Source of the DNA: an uncultured Pelagibacteraceae bacterium
GTDB taxonomy: Bacteria > Pseudomonadota > Alphaproteobacteria > Pelagibacterales > Pelagibacteraceae
Direction: 5' to 3'
NCBI GenBank assembly: GCA_902580895.1
Contig: CACHMJ010000002.1
Span: forward strand, 1 to 64,000
Length of the DNA stretch: 64,000 bases
Made by a program: the position numbers and the translations under genes. This document shows positions 1-11,222 of the stretch, piece after piece (positions within the stretch are counted from its first letter, which is position 1; every line of letters begins with the position of its first letter). The notes below the pieces were generated by a model. It did no database searches. It worked only from the letters and a program-made list of their open reading frames with translations, and had not been told where the DNA came from.

Positions 1-1658
<1,658 letters not shown>

Positions 1659-1726
1659 ATTAGATAAGATTAGTTTGAAATTGAGATTTTAACATGTGCT
1701 ATAGTTGTCACTCAAAATGCTTTTAA

Positions 1727-2341
1727 TTACAGAAAATATGCAGTTTCTTTAATTATATAAATTGTCAGCAAAGACATGAAGCTAATAATGAATCCATTAA
1801 TATATTTCCACGTTTTATCACTTTGAGCATATCTTGAAAAATATACTGATGAATAACCAAGTAAAAAGAAAAATATGAAAGATGCTACAGAAGCTCCAAT
1901 ACCAAAATAAATTTTTTCATCAAATAAAAAATTTTTTGAAAAATTTCCTAAAAAGAAAACTGTATCAGAGTAAACATGTGCATTTAGGTAGGTGAAACCA
2001 AGTGTCTTCAATATAATCTTAGCACTAGTAATCTCTTTTTTTTCAATATTGAAATTAGCACTAACACTAAAAGATTTAATTTTTGAATATATGAAATAGA
2101 TTAAAAAAATTATTAAACAGATGTTTAAAGTTAGCTCTACAAATATATTAAAATATTGATGAAAAAAGTGGAATAAAAGAATACCTGAAAATATCAAAAT
2201 TAGGTCTGAAAATGAGCAAATTAAGCAGACTAAAAAAACATACTGTTTTTTTAGCCCTTGTTCTATTACAAAGATATTTTGAGCACCAATCGCTAGGATT
2301 AAACTAAGCCCGGTAATAAAACCTAGTACCAGGTATTCCAT
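1727..2341 (-). CDS. LysE/ArgO family amino acid exporter
   Basis: N-terminus GFITGLSLILAIGAQNIFVIEQGLK is typical of LysE/ArgO; multi-TM. Confidence 0.85.
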   Translation of the reverse strand: MEYLVLGFITGLSLILAIGAQNIFVIEQGLKKQYVFLVCLICSFSDLILIFSGILLFHFFHQYFNIFVELTLNICLIIFLIYFIYSKIKSFSVSANFNIEKKEITSAKIILKTLGFTYLNAHVYSDTVFFLGNFSKNFLFDEKIYFGIGASVASFIFFFLLGYSSVYFSRYAQSDKTWKYINGFIISFMSLLTIYIIKETAYFL

Positions 2342-2352
2342 CTAAACTAAAA

Positions 2353-2763
2353 TTATTCTGGATTAGCTGTTAAAGTTTTAATTTCCAGAATATTTTCGTT
2401 AGGGTCTTTTACAAAAAATGTTTCTTGCTCGTACTTTGTTCCTTTAAATCTAAGATAAGGCTCATCGTAGTACTTTGCACCTTTTTCTTTCAATCTATTT
2501 TTTAAAGTATCAAAATCTTTTCTTGATAAATGAACTCCAAAGTGTGGAACAGAAACGTTACCCATATCTACATCGTGTCTCTCGTTATCTAGTTTATGCT
2601 CACTTGCATGGAGAGTTAATTCATTTCCCCAAAAGTCAACATCGGCCCACTCTTGTGCTGAATTATCAAGTCTGCACCCCAAAGTTTCACTATAAAACTT
2701 TTTTGCTGTTTCTAGATCTCCGCATGGGATTGCTAGATGAAAACAATTAGTATTTTTGTACAT
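2353..2763 (-). CDS. VOC/glyoxalase family protein
   Basis: HLAIPCGDLETAKKFYSETLGC...KDPNENILEIK. Confidence 0.8.
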   Translation of the reverse strand: MYKNTNCFHLAIPCGDLETAKKFYSETLGCRLDNSAQEWADVDFWGNELTLHASEHKLDNERHDVDMGNVSVPHFGVHLSRKDFDTLKNRLKEKGAKYYDEPYLRFKGTKYEQETFFVKDPNENILEIKTLTANPE

Positions 2764-2835
2764 TATTTCTCCTTTAAATACTGTTTAGAACCACTATATA
2801 GACATTAATTATTTTTATCAAGCTGACAAAATTAT

Positions 2836-3405
2836 ATGAATGATTTTTTACAATCTATAATAGACAGAGATCCTGCGGCAAAATCTAAGTTAAGTCTTAT
2901 CTTAACTTACCCAGGGGTTAAGGCTATTTTTTTTCATAAAATTGCAAATTTTTTTGCGATTGCAAAATTTGATTTAGTTGCAAGAATCATTTCTCAATTT
3001 TCAAGATTTTTAACAGGAATAGAAATTCATCCAAAGGCAAAGATTGGAAAAAATTTATTTATTGATCACGGTATGGGAGTTGTTATCGGCGAGACGTCTG
3101 AGATTGGAAACAATGTTACTATTTATCATAATGTTACATTAGGCGGAATTGCTCCAAGTATAAATACTAATGATCAAAGAAATACTAAAAGACACCCAAC
3201 TTTAGAAGATAATGTTGTTGTCGGATCTGGTGCTCAAATTTTAGGACCAATAACAGTTGGTAAAAATTCCTTAATCGGTGCAAATGCAGTAGTTACTAAA
3301 AATGTTCCAGAGAAATCAATAATGGTAGGAATTCCAGCTACAAGAGTTGGTGATGCTACAAAAGGATTTCAACCTTATGCTGTTACTGATAAAGATAAAG
3401 ATTAA
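2836..3405 (+). CDS. cysE: Serine O-acetyltransferase
   Basis: Left-handed beta-helix hexapeptide repeats, [28 protein letters not shown]; adjacent to cysK. Confidence 0.92.
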   Translation: MNDFLQSIIDRDPAAKSKLSLILTYPGVKAIFFHKIANFFAIAKFDLVARIISQFSRFLTGIEIHPKAKIGKNLFIDHGMGVVIGETSEIGNNVTIYHNVTLGGIAPSINTNDQRNTKRHPTLEDNVVVGSGAQILGPITVGKNSLIGANAVVTKNVPEKSIMVGIPATRVGDATKGFQPYAVTDKDKD

Positions 3406-4406
3406 TGTCACAAATAAAAAATAACTTTATTGAGTCGGTTGGCAATACACCTTTAATAAAATTAAAAGCAGCTTCAGAGATCACTGGATGTAATATTTAT
3501 GGAAAAGCGGAGTACCTAAATCCAGGTGGATCCGTTAAAGATAGAGCTGCTCTAGCACTAATAAAAGATGCACAAGAAAAGAAGCTAATTTCAGAAGGTG
3601 GAATTGTTGTTGAAGGCACCGCGGGTAATACTGGGATTGGTTTATGTCTTTTAGGAAATTCTTTAGGCTATAAAACAATTATTGTAATGAACGATAACCA
3701 AACCCAAGAAAAAAAAGATACATTAAAAAATATTGGTGCAGATCTTAGACTGGTGCCACCCAAGCCATATAAAGATGATGGTAACTATGTAAAAGTTGCG
3801 GGTCGTCTTGCTGAAGAATTAAAAAGTACAAATAACAATGGTGTAGTTTGGGCAAACCAATTTGATAACACTGCTAACGCAAAAGGTCATTACGAAACGA
3901 CTGGGCCAGAAATTTGGGAACAAACTGATGGTAAAGTAGATGGCTTTGTCTGTGCATCAGGAACTGGAGGCACCATCGGTGGTGTAAGTAAATTTCTCAA
4001 AGAAAAAAATAAAGATATAAAAATTTATTTATCAGATCCAACAGGCTCCGCACTTTATAATCACATTATGAATGGTGAACTTAAAGCTGAGGGGGGATCA
4101 ATAACTGAAGGTATTGGTTCAAGCAGAATAACTAAAAACTTTGCTGAAGCTAAAATTGATGGTGCTTTTTCAATCAGTGATCAAGAATCTTTACCTGTAC
4201 TTTATGATTTAATACAAAATGAGGGATTAAGTTTAGGAACTAGTTGTGGAGTAAATATTGCAGGTGCAATTAGATTAGGAAAAGAGCTGGGTCCAGGAAA
4301 AACAATTGTAACTATTCTCTGTGATAGATCAGATAAATACAACTCAAAGATGTTTAATAAATCTTTTTTAAAGGAAAAAAACCTCCCCATTCCTAGCTGG
4401 TTATAA
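3405..4406 (+). CDS. cysK: Cysteine synthase A
   Basis: NPGGSVKDRAAL, EGTAGNTGIGL, ASGTGGTIGGVSKFLK. Confidence 0.92.
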   Translation: MSQIKNNFIESVGNTPLIKLKAASEITGCNIYGKAEYLNPGGSVKDRAALALIKDAQEKKLISEGGIVVEGTAGNTGIGLCLLGNSLGYKTIIVMNDNQTQEKKDTLKNIGADLRLVPPKPYKDDGNYVKVAGRLAEELKSTNNNGVVWANQFDNTANAKGHYETTGPEIWEQTDGKVDGFVCASGTGGTIGGVSKFLKEKNKDIKIYLSDPTGSALYNHIMNGELKAEGGSITEGIGSSRITKNFAEAKIDGAFSISDQESLPVLYDLIQNEGLSLGTSCGVNIAGAIRLGKELGPGKTIVTILCDRSDKYNSKMFNKSFLKEKNLPIPSWL

Positions 4407-4421
4407 TAACGCATACCAGGC

Positions 4422-4446
4422 ATGTAACAAAACAGTTACATTTTTA
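4422..4446 (+). terminator. Candidate intrinsic terminator after cysK
   Basis: ATGTAAC-aaaaca-GTTACAT followed by a T-run; stem is AT-rich, so weak. Confidence 0.45.
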
Positions 4447-4474
4447 TATTAATATTATTTAACCTCGAGGGATC

Positions 4475-4846
4475 ATGAAAAAAATAATTATAATTCTATC
4501 TTTTTTCATTTTTACATCTGCAAATGCAGGAATGAGTGACAAAGATAAATCAAAAGCATGGGATTGCGTTGGTATTTATATGGCTAACTACTTTCTTCCA
4601 TCAGGTGAAAAATTTGAGTACGGAATGAAAGAAAAATCAATTTCAACTGTGAAAGTTTTAAAAACCTACGCTCTTGAAATAGGTATTCCAGAAAAAGATT
4701 GGGATGCTGGAGTAAACAAAGCAGTTGATAAACATTACGGTTCCAAATACGACAAAGCTAAAACTGACAAATGTCATACGTTTGTTGAAGCTTTAGTTCC
4801 TAATGGAGCTGAAAGAGTAAAAAAAGTAGTCCAAACTTTATATTAA
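4475..4846 (+). CDS. Secreted protein of unknown function
   Basis: Signal peptide MKKIIIILSFFIFTSANA; two Cys. Confidence 0.75.
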   Translation: MKKIIIILSFFIFTSANAGMSDKDKSKAWDCVGIYMANYFLPSGEKFEYGMKEKSISTVKVLKTYALEIGIPEKDWDAGVNKAVDKHYGSKYDKAKTDKCHTFVEALVPNGAERVKKVVQTLY

Positions 4847-4855
4847 GGAGAGAAA

Positions 4856-5143
4856 ATGAAAAACTATATGGTAACTCACACTTTCAAATCGAAAGAGATG
4901 AAAGCAAAATTTAGTGAAACAGTAGCTTCAATGAAAATGGAGGATATTGTTAAATCAATGACAAGTGATAAAGCAGCATGTCAAATGACTTGGAACACTC
5001 CAGGTGATACAATGCAAATGTTTTGCTGGTGGAAAGCTAACAGTGAAGCGGATATCAATAATCAATTAGGTCAAATGAATGATTTCTTTGAGCCTCATAA
5101 ATTTACTGAGTGTACTGATCAAGTGATGGACTATAACGCTTAA
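4856..5143 (+). CDS. Small protein of unknown function (possible dimeric alpha/beta-barrel type)
   Basis: Strong SD (aaggagag) upstream; co-directional cluster. Confidence 0.65.
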   Translation: MKNYMVTHTFKSKEMKAKFSETVASMKMEDIVKSMTSDKAACQMTWNTPGDTMQMFCWWKANSEADINNQLGQMNDFFEPHKFTECTDQVMDYNA

Positions 5144-5154
5144 GAGGAAGATTT

Positions 5155-5469
5155 ATGAAAGCAATCTACACAAGAACTATTGGAGTTTATGATGATAAAC
5201 TTGGTGAGGCTATGGAAATCTCTAAAGGCTTAGCAAAAGTTAGAAAAAAACATTATCCAGATCATGAAGTTTACTTTTCATTTCAAATTGGTGGAAACCC
5301 AAGGACGGTAAGAGAAACACTTGTGGGCGAACAGTTTACTGATAAAGCGTTTGAAAATGATCAGAATATGTCAGCTGATCCTGAATTCATTGAACTTCAG
5401 AAAAAAATGAATGGTGTTTTTAAAGAAGGTACAATTCAGGATGAAATGAGAATGGTTTTTAACGATTAG
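5155..5469 (+). CDS. Small protein of unknown function
   Basis: SD aagaggaag; same cluster. Confidence 0.65.
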   Translation: MKAIYTRTIGVYDDKLGEAMEISKGLAKVRKKHYPDHEVYFSFQIGGNPRTVRETLVGEQFTDKAFENDQNMSADPEFIELQKKMNGVFKEGTIQDEMRMVFND

Positions 5470-5477
5470 GAGACAAA

Positions 5478-5894
5478 ATGATAGAAAAATTTAATGGGAT
5501 ATTTTATTTAATAATTTATTTAGTTCATTTTATTGGAGTTGGTGTTTACGCATTTCAAACTATTTTTGGCACTAAAAGCTTCATGGAAAGATTTGGTATA
5601 GATCCAAGTGGAGCAATAATGATTAGAATGGCAGGAGCATTTATGCTTGCTGTATTTTTAATGTCAATCTATGTAGGTTTCATAAGACCTGGTGGTTTGG
5701 AAAATACATGGGGATTCTTAAATTTAGTTTTTATAAATAATCTATGTATTTTTTTATGTAATTTTTATTCTATTAAAATAAATAAAACAGGTGTGAATGA
5801 AAAAACTACAAACGAGGGTGTTATTGCACCGTTTGTATTTACGATTATGAGTGCAATTTTATGCTACGGTTTAGCTGATAAAATTTACACTTAA
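5478..5894 (+). CDS. Small integral membrane protein of unknown function
   Basis: Four hydrophobic segments; SD taggagac. Confidence 0.65.
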   Translation: MIEKFNGIFYLIIYLVHFIGVGVYAFQTIFGTKSFMERFGIDPSGAIMIRMAGAFMLAVFLMSIYVGFIRPGGLENTWGFLNLVFINNLCIFLCNFYSIKINKTGVNEKTTNEGVIAPFVFTIMSAILCYGLADKIYT

Positions 5895-6181
5895 TGTCTG
5901 GGTTTGCAATATTCAACATAGAAGTAAAAAAACCTGAGGAATATAAAGAGTACGTAGAAAAAGTGAGACCGATTGCTGAAAAATTTGGTGGAGAATATAT
6001 TGTTAGAGGTGGTGAAACAAAAGTATTAGAAGGAACCTGGGCATATCCTAGAACAGTTGTTATTAAATTCCCAAGTTATGAAAAAGCTTTAGAGTGGTAT
6101 AACTCTGATGAATACAAACCAATTAAACAAATCCGTTTAGAAAACTCAATTGGTAACGGAATAATAATTAAAGGAGTATAA
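5894..6181 (+). CDS. DUF1330 family protein
   Basis: GFAIFNIEVKKPEEYKEYVEKVRPIAEKFGGEYIVRGG...VVIKFPSYEKALEWYNSDEYKPIKQIR. Confidence 0.85.
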   Translation: MSGFAIFNIEVKKPEEYKEYVEKVRPIAEKFGGEYIVRGGETKVLEGTWAYPRTVVIKFPSYEKALEWYNSDEYKPIKQIRLENSIGNGIIIKGV

Positions 6182-6182
6182 A

Positions 6183-6503
6183 ATGTCGATATTAAAAAGA
6201 TATACTGATGCAATAGATAAAAAAGATGAGGCAACTATGAATGAACTTTTGCATGATGATTTTAAATTCACAATGCATAAATCTGGAAATTCTTTAGGAA
6301 AAGCTGATGTTATAAAATGGGCAATGAGTGGAGATATAAATCAAGATAGAACAAGGGTTGTATATGAAAATGATGAAGTTGGGGTACATCATTCTTTTGT
6401 TACATTTAATGACGGAAATGTTGAGGCTGTAATGGCGGTTTATAGATATAAAGATGGAAAAATTGTTAGTTTAGAAACTGGCGCTACTCCAATGTCTAAG
6501 TAA
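6183..6503 (+). CDS. NTF2/SnoaL-like protein
   Basis: About 106 aa with YTDAIDKKDEATMNELLHDDFKF, typical of the NTF2-like fold. Confidence 0.65.
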   Translation: MSILKRYTDAIDKKDEATMNELLHDDFKFTMHKSGNSLGKADVIKWAMSGDINQDRTRVVYENDEVGVHHSFVTFNDGNVEAVMAVYRYKDGKIVSLETGATPMSK

Positions 6504-7052
6504 GTGAAAAAAATTTCATTCATTTTTATTTTTTTCTTATTTTCATCGTCTTTATTGGCTGATGATAATAAAAAAGAAATTGATAAATTATTTGTTCAAT
6601 TAAAAAGTGCTTTAAATTTTGAAAATTCAAAAAAAATAGAGGATAAAATTTGGGATCTTTGGACTACTCACCCAACTAAAAATAATTTAACAAAGTTATT
6701 AGCTGATGGGTCATCTGCTATGATGGATAATAAACTTGATACTGCATATGATAAATTTACTGAAGTAATTGAGCTTGATCCTAATTGGGCAGAGGCTTGG
6801 AATAAAAGAGCAACAGTATTATATTTAATGGGTAAATACGAGCTATCACAAGCTGATATTGACGAGGTACTTAAGATAGAAAAAAGACATTTCGGTGCAC
6901 TAACAGGCCAAGGTTTAGTTCAAACAGCTTTAAAAAACTACCAAAAAGCTATTGATAGTTACATTGAAGCTCATAAAGTTCATCCGTTTATGAAGTCTCC
7001 TATGATTATGATGGAAAAGCTTCAAATTGAATTGCAGAAACAAAGTATTTAA
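6504..7052 (+). CDS. Secreted TPR-repeat protein (GTG start)
   Basis: Signal peptide; TPR pattern DPNWAEAWNKRATVLYLMGKYELSQADIDEVL. Confidence 0.8.
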   Translation: MKKISFIFIFFLFSSSLLADDNKKEIDKLFVQLKSALNFENSKKIEDKIWDLWTTHPTKNNLTKLLADGSSAMMDNKLDTAYDKFTEVIELDPNWAEAWNKRATVLYLMGKYELSQADIDEVLKIEKRHFGALTGQGLVQTALKNYQKAIDSYIEAHKVHPFMKSPMIMMEKLQIELQKQSI

Positions 7053-7054
7053 AA

Positions 7055-7276
7055 ATGTTTCCAAAAAAATATTCTAACCTTTTATTTATATTAGTTATGG
7101 GATTTGGCATGAGTCTTTTAATGACATTAATAATTACTTATATAAATACTGGAATGGATAATGAGTATGTCGACCGTTTTTTTAAAGCATGGTCAGTAAG
7201 TCTTCCAATTGCAATAATTACTGCCCTTCTTGTAGGTCCCCCGATTAAAAAATTTGTAGATAAAATTACCAAATAA
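7055..7276 (+). CDS. DUF2798-like membrane protein
   Basis: Two TMs, FFKAWSVSLPIAIITALLVGPPIKKFVDKI. Confidence 0.7.
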   Translation: MFPKKYSNLLFILVMGFGMSLLMTLIITYINTGMDNEYVDRFFKAWSVSLPIAIITALLVGPPIKKFVDKITK

Positions 7277-7291
7277 GAATATCTTTTATTT

Positions 7292-7627
7292 GTGAGTAAC
7301 GTTATAGCTTTTCTAATTCTTATACTTGCTGTCATATTAGGAACTGCAGCAAATAGTTTTGCAAAAAGTGCAAATGGTTTCACATTGTTAGTTCCTAGTC
7401 TAATTACTGCAATCACAATAATTGGTTGCATGTTTACTCTTTCAATAGTGATGAAAACAATACCTGTTGGTATTACTTACGCATCTTTTGCTGGTTTATG
7501 CATAGTAGCAACTTCGATTGTTGGAATATATAAATTCAATCAAGTACCTGATCTATTCACAATCATTGGTTTGATATTAATTATATCAGGAGTCTTAATT
7601 GTTAATCTGCTGGGTAAAACAGGATAA
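7292..7627 (+). CDS. Small multidrug resistance (SMR)-type protein, GTG start
   Basis: Four-TM 111 aa; KSANGFT, IPVGITYASFAGL, IIGLILIISGVLIVNLLGK match the SMR layout. Confidence 0.8.
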   Translation: MSNVIAFLILILAVILGTAANSFAKSANGFTLLVPSLITAITIIGCMFTLSIVMKTIPVGITYASFAGLCIVATSIVGIYKFNQVPDLFTIIGLILIISGVLIVNLLGKTG

Positions 7628-7630
7628 TTT

Positions 7631-7966
7631 ATGGCAAATTTATCTGGTTATATCTTTTTAGCTTTAGCGATCCTTCTTGGAATAACTTCAAATGGTTTTT
7701 TAAAATCAACTAATGGATTTACAATAATTGGGCCAACTATTTTTTGTATCATATCTATAGTTGCTTGTATTTTTTGTTTATCTAAAGCAATGAATATTAT
7801 TCCAGTTGGTTTTACATACGCAACATATGGAGGTTTAACGATTACTGCAGTAACACTGTTTGGTGTTTTTAAATATCAGCAAATTCCAAACCTTTATGGG
7901 ATTATTGGAATAAGTTTAATAATTATTGGTGTAATTCTTTTAAATACTTTGGGTAAAACTAGCTAG
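7631..7966 (+). CDS. Small multidrug resistance (SMR)-type protein, paired subunit
   Basis: KSTNGFT, IPVGFTYATYGGL, IIGVILLNTLGK; tandem paralogue of the preceding ORF. Confidence 0.8.
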   Translation: MANLSGYIFLALAILLGITSNGFLKSTNGFTIIGPTIFCIISIVACIFCLSKAMNIIPVGFTYATYGGLTITAVTLFGVFKYQQIPNLYGIIGISLIIIGVILLNTLGKTS

Positions 7967-8762
7967 AAACTGGTTTTAAAATTTTAAGCATTTTTTTATG
8001 TAAATTATTATTAGCTGAACAAATAATATTTCCAGCTTTCTTGGCATCATCATTTTTCCAAGTCGAGACAATTCCTTTTGCAGCCTCAATAATTGGTATT
8101 AAAGCATGAATATCCCAAATTTTATTTCCACATTGAATAACAACATCAAGTTTACCCTCGGCAAAATGTGAATAACTTAAAGCATCCGAGCAGGGAAATT
8201 GCATTCTTTTTAAAATTTGAGGAATTTTTTTTTGTTTATTTAATGACAGGCTACCATGAAAAGCTGCAGACAATTTCATTTTAGAATAAGTTGCTTTTTG
8301 GTTAACAAGTATTTTCTTTTTCTTTCCATTTTCTGAAACATACGCAGAATTAAATGAGGTATTAAAATAAAACTTTTTAAGAATTGGAAAATTAGCAAGA
8401 CCTACGACTGGGTTACCTTTATAATTTAAAGATATCAAATTACTCCAAGTTGGATTTCCTATCACAAATGATCGAGTTCCATCTATGGGATCTATAACCC
8501 ATGAATAATCACTTTTAGTTTTTTTATATCCAAATTCTTCACCTATAATTTGGTGATTTGGAAACCTTTTTTTAATCTCATTTCTAATGAATCGTTCAAA
8601 AGCCTTATCAGCAGTTGTTACAGGGTCATAACCGCTTCTAAGTTTATTCGATACTTTAAAGGGTTTATTTAATTTAGAGTAATAAAACCTAGTTAATTTC
8701 TTAGCTAAACTTTCAATGAACTTAGAATAAAGTTTATAATCTGATGATTTTAAAATTTGCAC
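7959..8762 (-). CDS. hisN: Inositol monophosphatase family; histidinol-phosphatase HisN-like
   Basis: PVTTADKAFERFIRNEI, IIGEEFG, WVIDPIDGTRSFVIG, WDIHALIPIIEAAKG. Confidence 0.8.
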   Translation of the reverse strand: MQILKSSDYKLYSKFIESLAKKLTRFYYSKLNKPFKVSNKLRSGYDPVTTADKAFERFIRNEIKKRFPNHQIIGEEFGYKKTKSDYSWVIDPIDGTRSFVIGNPTWSNLISLNYKGNPVVGLANFPILKKFYFNTSFNSAYVSENGKKKKILVNQKATYSKMKLSAAFHGSLSLNKQKKIPQILKRMQFPCSDALSYSHFAEGKLDVVIQCGNKIWDIHALIPIIEAAKGIVSTWKNDDAKKAGNIICSANNNLHKKMLKILKPVSS

Positions 8763-8827
8763 AACGCTCTAATACTATTTTATTACTATTGATTAAAGCA
8801 AAATTTTAAATAATGATTTAAAAATAC

Positions 8828-9928
8828 ATGAAATTAGAGTTAAAAGATAACAAAGTATTTTTTGAAAATAAGGGTCATAAAAAAGAGATCCACCCATTTT
8901 GGCTTAGAGAAAGAGTTAACGGAGAAAACTTTGTTGATAAGTCTACTCAACAAAGATTATTTGACCCAACTAAATTACCAGAAAACATTCAAATCAAAGA
9001 TTTAAGCTTAAATAGTAATTCTTTAGAAATTAAATTCAATGACGGGGCTTCAACAAAAATTGCTATAGTTGATATTTTTAAAGAATTTTCAAATATTAAT
9101 GATGTTAAACAAATTGAAAAAATAAAATGGGACTCCTCATTTAAAGATCAAAATACTTTCAAATTCAAAGAAAATTTATTTGAAACTGATGAAATGTACA
9201 AAGCCTTGATTAATTTTTATCAATATGGCTTTGTAATTTTTAAAAATGTTCCAACAAAAAATAATTTTATTATAAACTTTGCAAATTCTATAGGAAGTGT
9301 GAGACGTACAAACTTTGGTGAATTCTTTAATGTAAAATCAAAACCAAATCCAAATGACTTAGCTTACACCTCTTTGCCTTTGGCTCCTCATACTGATAAT
9401 CCATATAGAAATCCTGTGCCATGTATTCAAATGCTTCATTGTATTGAAAATGAAGTTACTGGAGGTTTATCAACTCTAGTTGATGGATATACTGTTTCTG
9501 AAAAACTTAAAAAAGATTTTCCAGAATATTATAAAATTTTAACTGAGGTAAAAATACGTTTTCAATTTATTGATGAAAGTGTGATTTTAGAGGATTGGGC
9601 TGAAATGATTCAGTTAGATGAAAACAGCAATTTCAAACAAGTACGTTTTAGTCCAAGATTAGATTTTGTCCCATTAATTGATAAAGAAAAACTAGAATTA
9701 TTTTATTCTGCAAGAAAAAAAATATCTGAACTTTATAATTCAAAAAATTATAGAATAGAATTTAAGCTTCTTCCAGGTGATCTGTTAATGATGGATAACT
9801 ATAGATTGTTACATGGCAGAACTACTTATGATGCTAATGAGGGAAATCGTTTTCTTCAGGGATGTTATATTGATTATGATAGTACTGAGGGAAGGCTTAA
9901 ACATTTAAAAAGAAAATTTAATTATTAG
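8828..9928 (+). CDS. Gamma-butyrobetaine dioxygenase-like Fe(II)/2-oxoglutarate oxygenase
   Basis: N-terminal HPFWLRERV...QQRLFDP domain plus TauD-like HTDNPYR and HGRTTYD metal-ligand motifs. Confidence 0.75.
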   Translation: MKLELKDNKVFFENKGHKKEIHPFWLRERVNGENFVDKSTQQRLFDPTKLPENIQIKDLSLNSNSLEIKFNDGASTKIAIVDIFKEFSNINDVKQIEKIKWDSSFKDQNTFKFKENLFETDEMYKALINFYQYGFVIFKNVPTKNNFIINFANSIGSVRRTNFGEFFNVKSKPNPNDLAYTSLPLAPHTDNPYRNPVPCIQMLHCIENEVTGGLSTLVDGYTVSEKLKKDFPEYYKILTEVKIRFQFIDESVILEDWAEMIQLDENSNFKQVRFSPRLDFVPLIDKEKLELFYSARKKISELYNSKNYRIEFKLLPGDLLMMDNYRLLHGRTTYDANEGNRFLQGCYIDYDSTEGRLKHLKRKFNY

Positions 9929-10506
9929 GATAAATTTTCTATCTGTTTCTCAGCCTCTTTTATTGATTTTTCATAATCTAGGGACATTTGATCAGCACTT
10001 ACTACTTCTACCCTTTCTATGCCAAAAAAATTTAAAATAAACTTCAACCAAGGAGTTAGAAAATCCTCATTGCTATTTAGCTTTGTCCCACCCGAAGTAA
10101 TTACTAAATAAGCTTTCTTATTTTTTAATAACCCTTCCCTTCTTCCATTGGGTTTAAATCTAAAAGTTTCTCCTACTCTTGCTGCAAGATCCGACCAGGC
10201 TTTTAAAGTTGCTGGAGGTCCATAATTATAAATTGGAGCAGAAATGATTATAATATCACTCTCTTTTAATTCTTTTACAAGTGTATCTGAAAGTTTGAAC
10301 ATTTTTTTATGGGTCTCTGTTTGATCTTTTGGATCTATTTTCATTCCTGACTCTGTTAAATTAGACACAAAAACCATTTCGTCATTTAGATCTCTGTAAA
10401 TAACTTCATCCTCAGGTTTTTTGATTTTATCCAAAAGTTTTTTTGCTAAAGCTCTTGAAGTTGAACCATCTTTTCTAGCACTAGAGTCTATTTGATAAAT
10501 TTTCAT
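9925..10506 (-). CDS. FMN-dependent NADH-azoreductase / flavodoxin-fold oxidoreductase
   Basis: IDSSARKDGSTSRALAKKLLDKI, IISAPIYNYGPPATLKAWSDLAARVGETFRF. Confidence 0.85.
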   Translation of the reverse strand: MKIYQIDSSARKDGSTSRALAKKLLDKIKKPEDEVIYRDLNDEMVFVSNLTESGMKIDPKDQTETHKKMFKLSDTLVKELKESDIIIISAPIYNYGPPATLKAWSDLAARVGETFRFKPNGRREGLLKNKKAYLVITSGGTKLNSNEDFLTPWLKFILNFFGIERVEVVSADQMSLDYEKSIKEAEKQIENLS

Positions 10507-10514
10507 AATTTAAT

Positions 10515-11222
10515 TTACCCAAAATTTTGTAAGAATGGAAAAATATTTAATAAATAATATCCCAAGGCTTGCAATTGGTTAGTTAATATCAAAATACCAG
10601 TAATTAGTAGAATTATTCCACCTATTTTTGATACTAAATTAATATTCTTTCTAAAATTTTTTGAAAAGATCAGGAACCTTTGTATTAAATAACCTGATAA
10701 AATAAACGGAATAGCTAATCCAATAGAATAAAAAGATAACAATAATATTCCTTGGCTTAAACTTTCCTCAGTTGCAGCTAAAACTAAAATAGAACCTAAA
10801 ATAGGTCCAATACATGGTGTCCAACCAAATGCAAATGCCATTCCTATTAATATTGGGCTAAATACACTTTTGTTAATATTTGTTTGAATTCTCTTTTCAT
10901 AATTTAAAAATTTTAAATTTATTATTCCAATTATATGAAGCGATAAGATTATTATAACTAGTCCTGCGGTTATTCTTAATTCATAAGAATTCTTCAGAAA
11001 AATTTGTCCAAGAAAAGTTGAAGCTGCTCCAAAAGTAATAAAGACTAAAGAAAAGCCAACTGTAAATAGAATAATTGGAAATAAATTGATGTTCTTTTTA
11101 TCAACAAGTTCATCTATAGAACTTCCGGAAATATAAGAAATATAACCAGGTATGAGTGGTAAAACGCATGGTGATAAAAAACTTATCAATCCAGCTCCAA
11201 ATGCAATAATTAATTCAATCAT
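10515..11222 (-). CDS. ccdA: Cytochrome c biogenesis / thiol-electron transfer protein CcdA
   Basis: FLSPCVLPLIPGYISYISG and FGWTPCIGPILGSIL. Confidence 0.88.
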   Translation of the reverse strand: MIELIIAFGAGLISFLSPCVLPLIPGYISYISGSSIDELVDKKNINLFPIILFTVGFSLVFITFGAASTFLGQIFLKNSYELRITAGLVIIILSLHIIGIINLKFLNYEKRIQTNINKSVFSPILIGMAFAFGWTPCIGPILGSILVLAATEESLSQGILLLSFYSIGLAIPFILSGYLIQRFLIFSKNFRKNINLVSKIGGIILLITGILILTNQLQALGYYLLNIFPFLQNFG

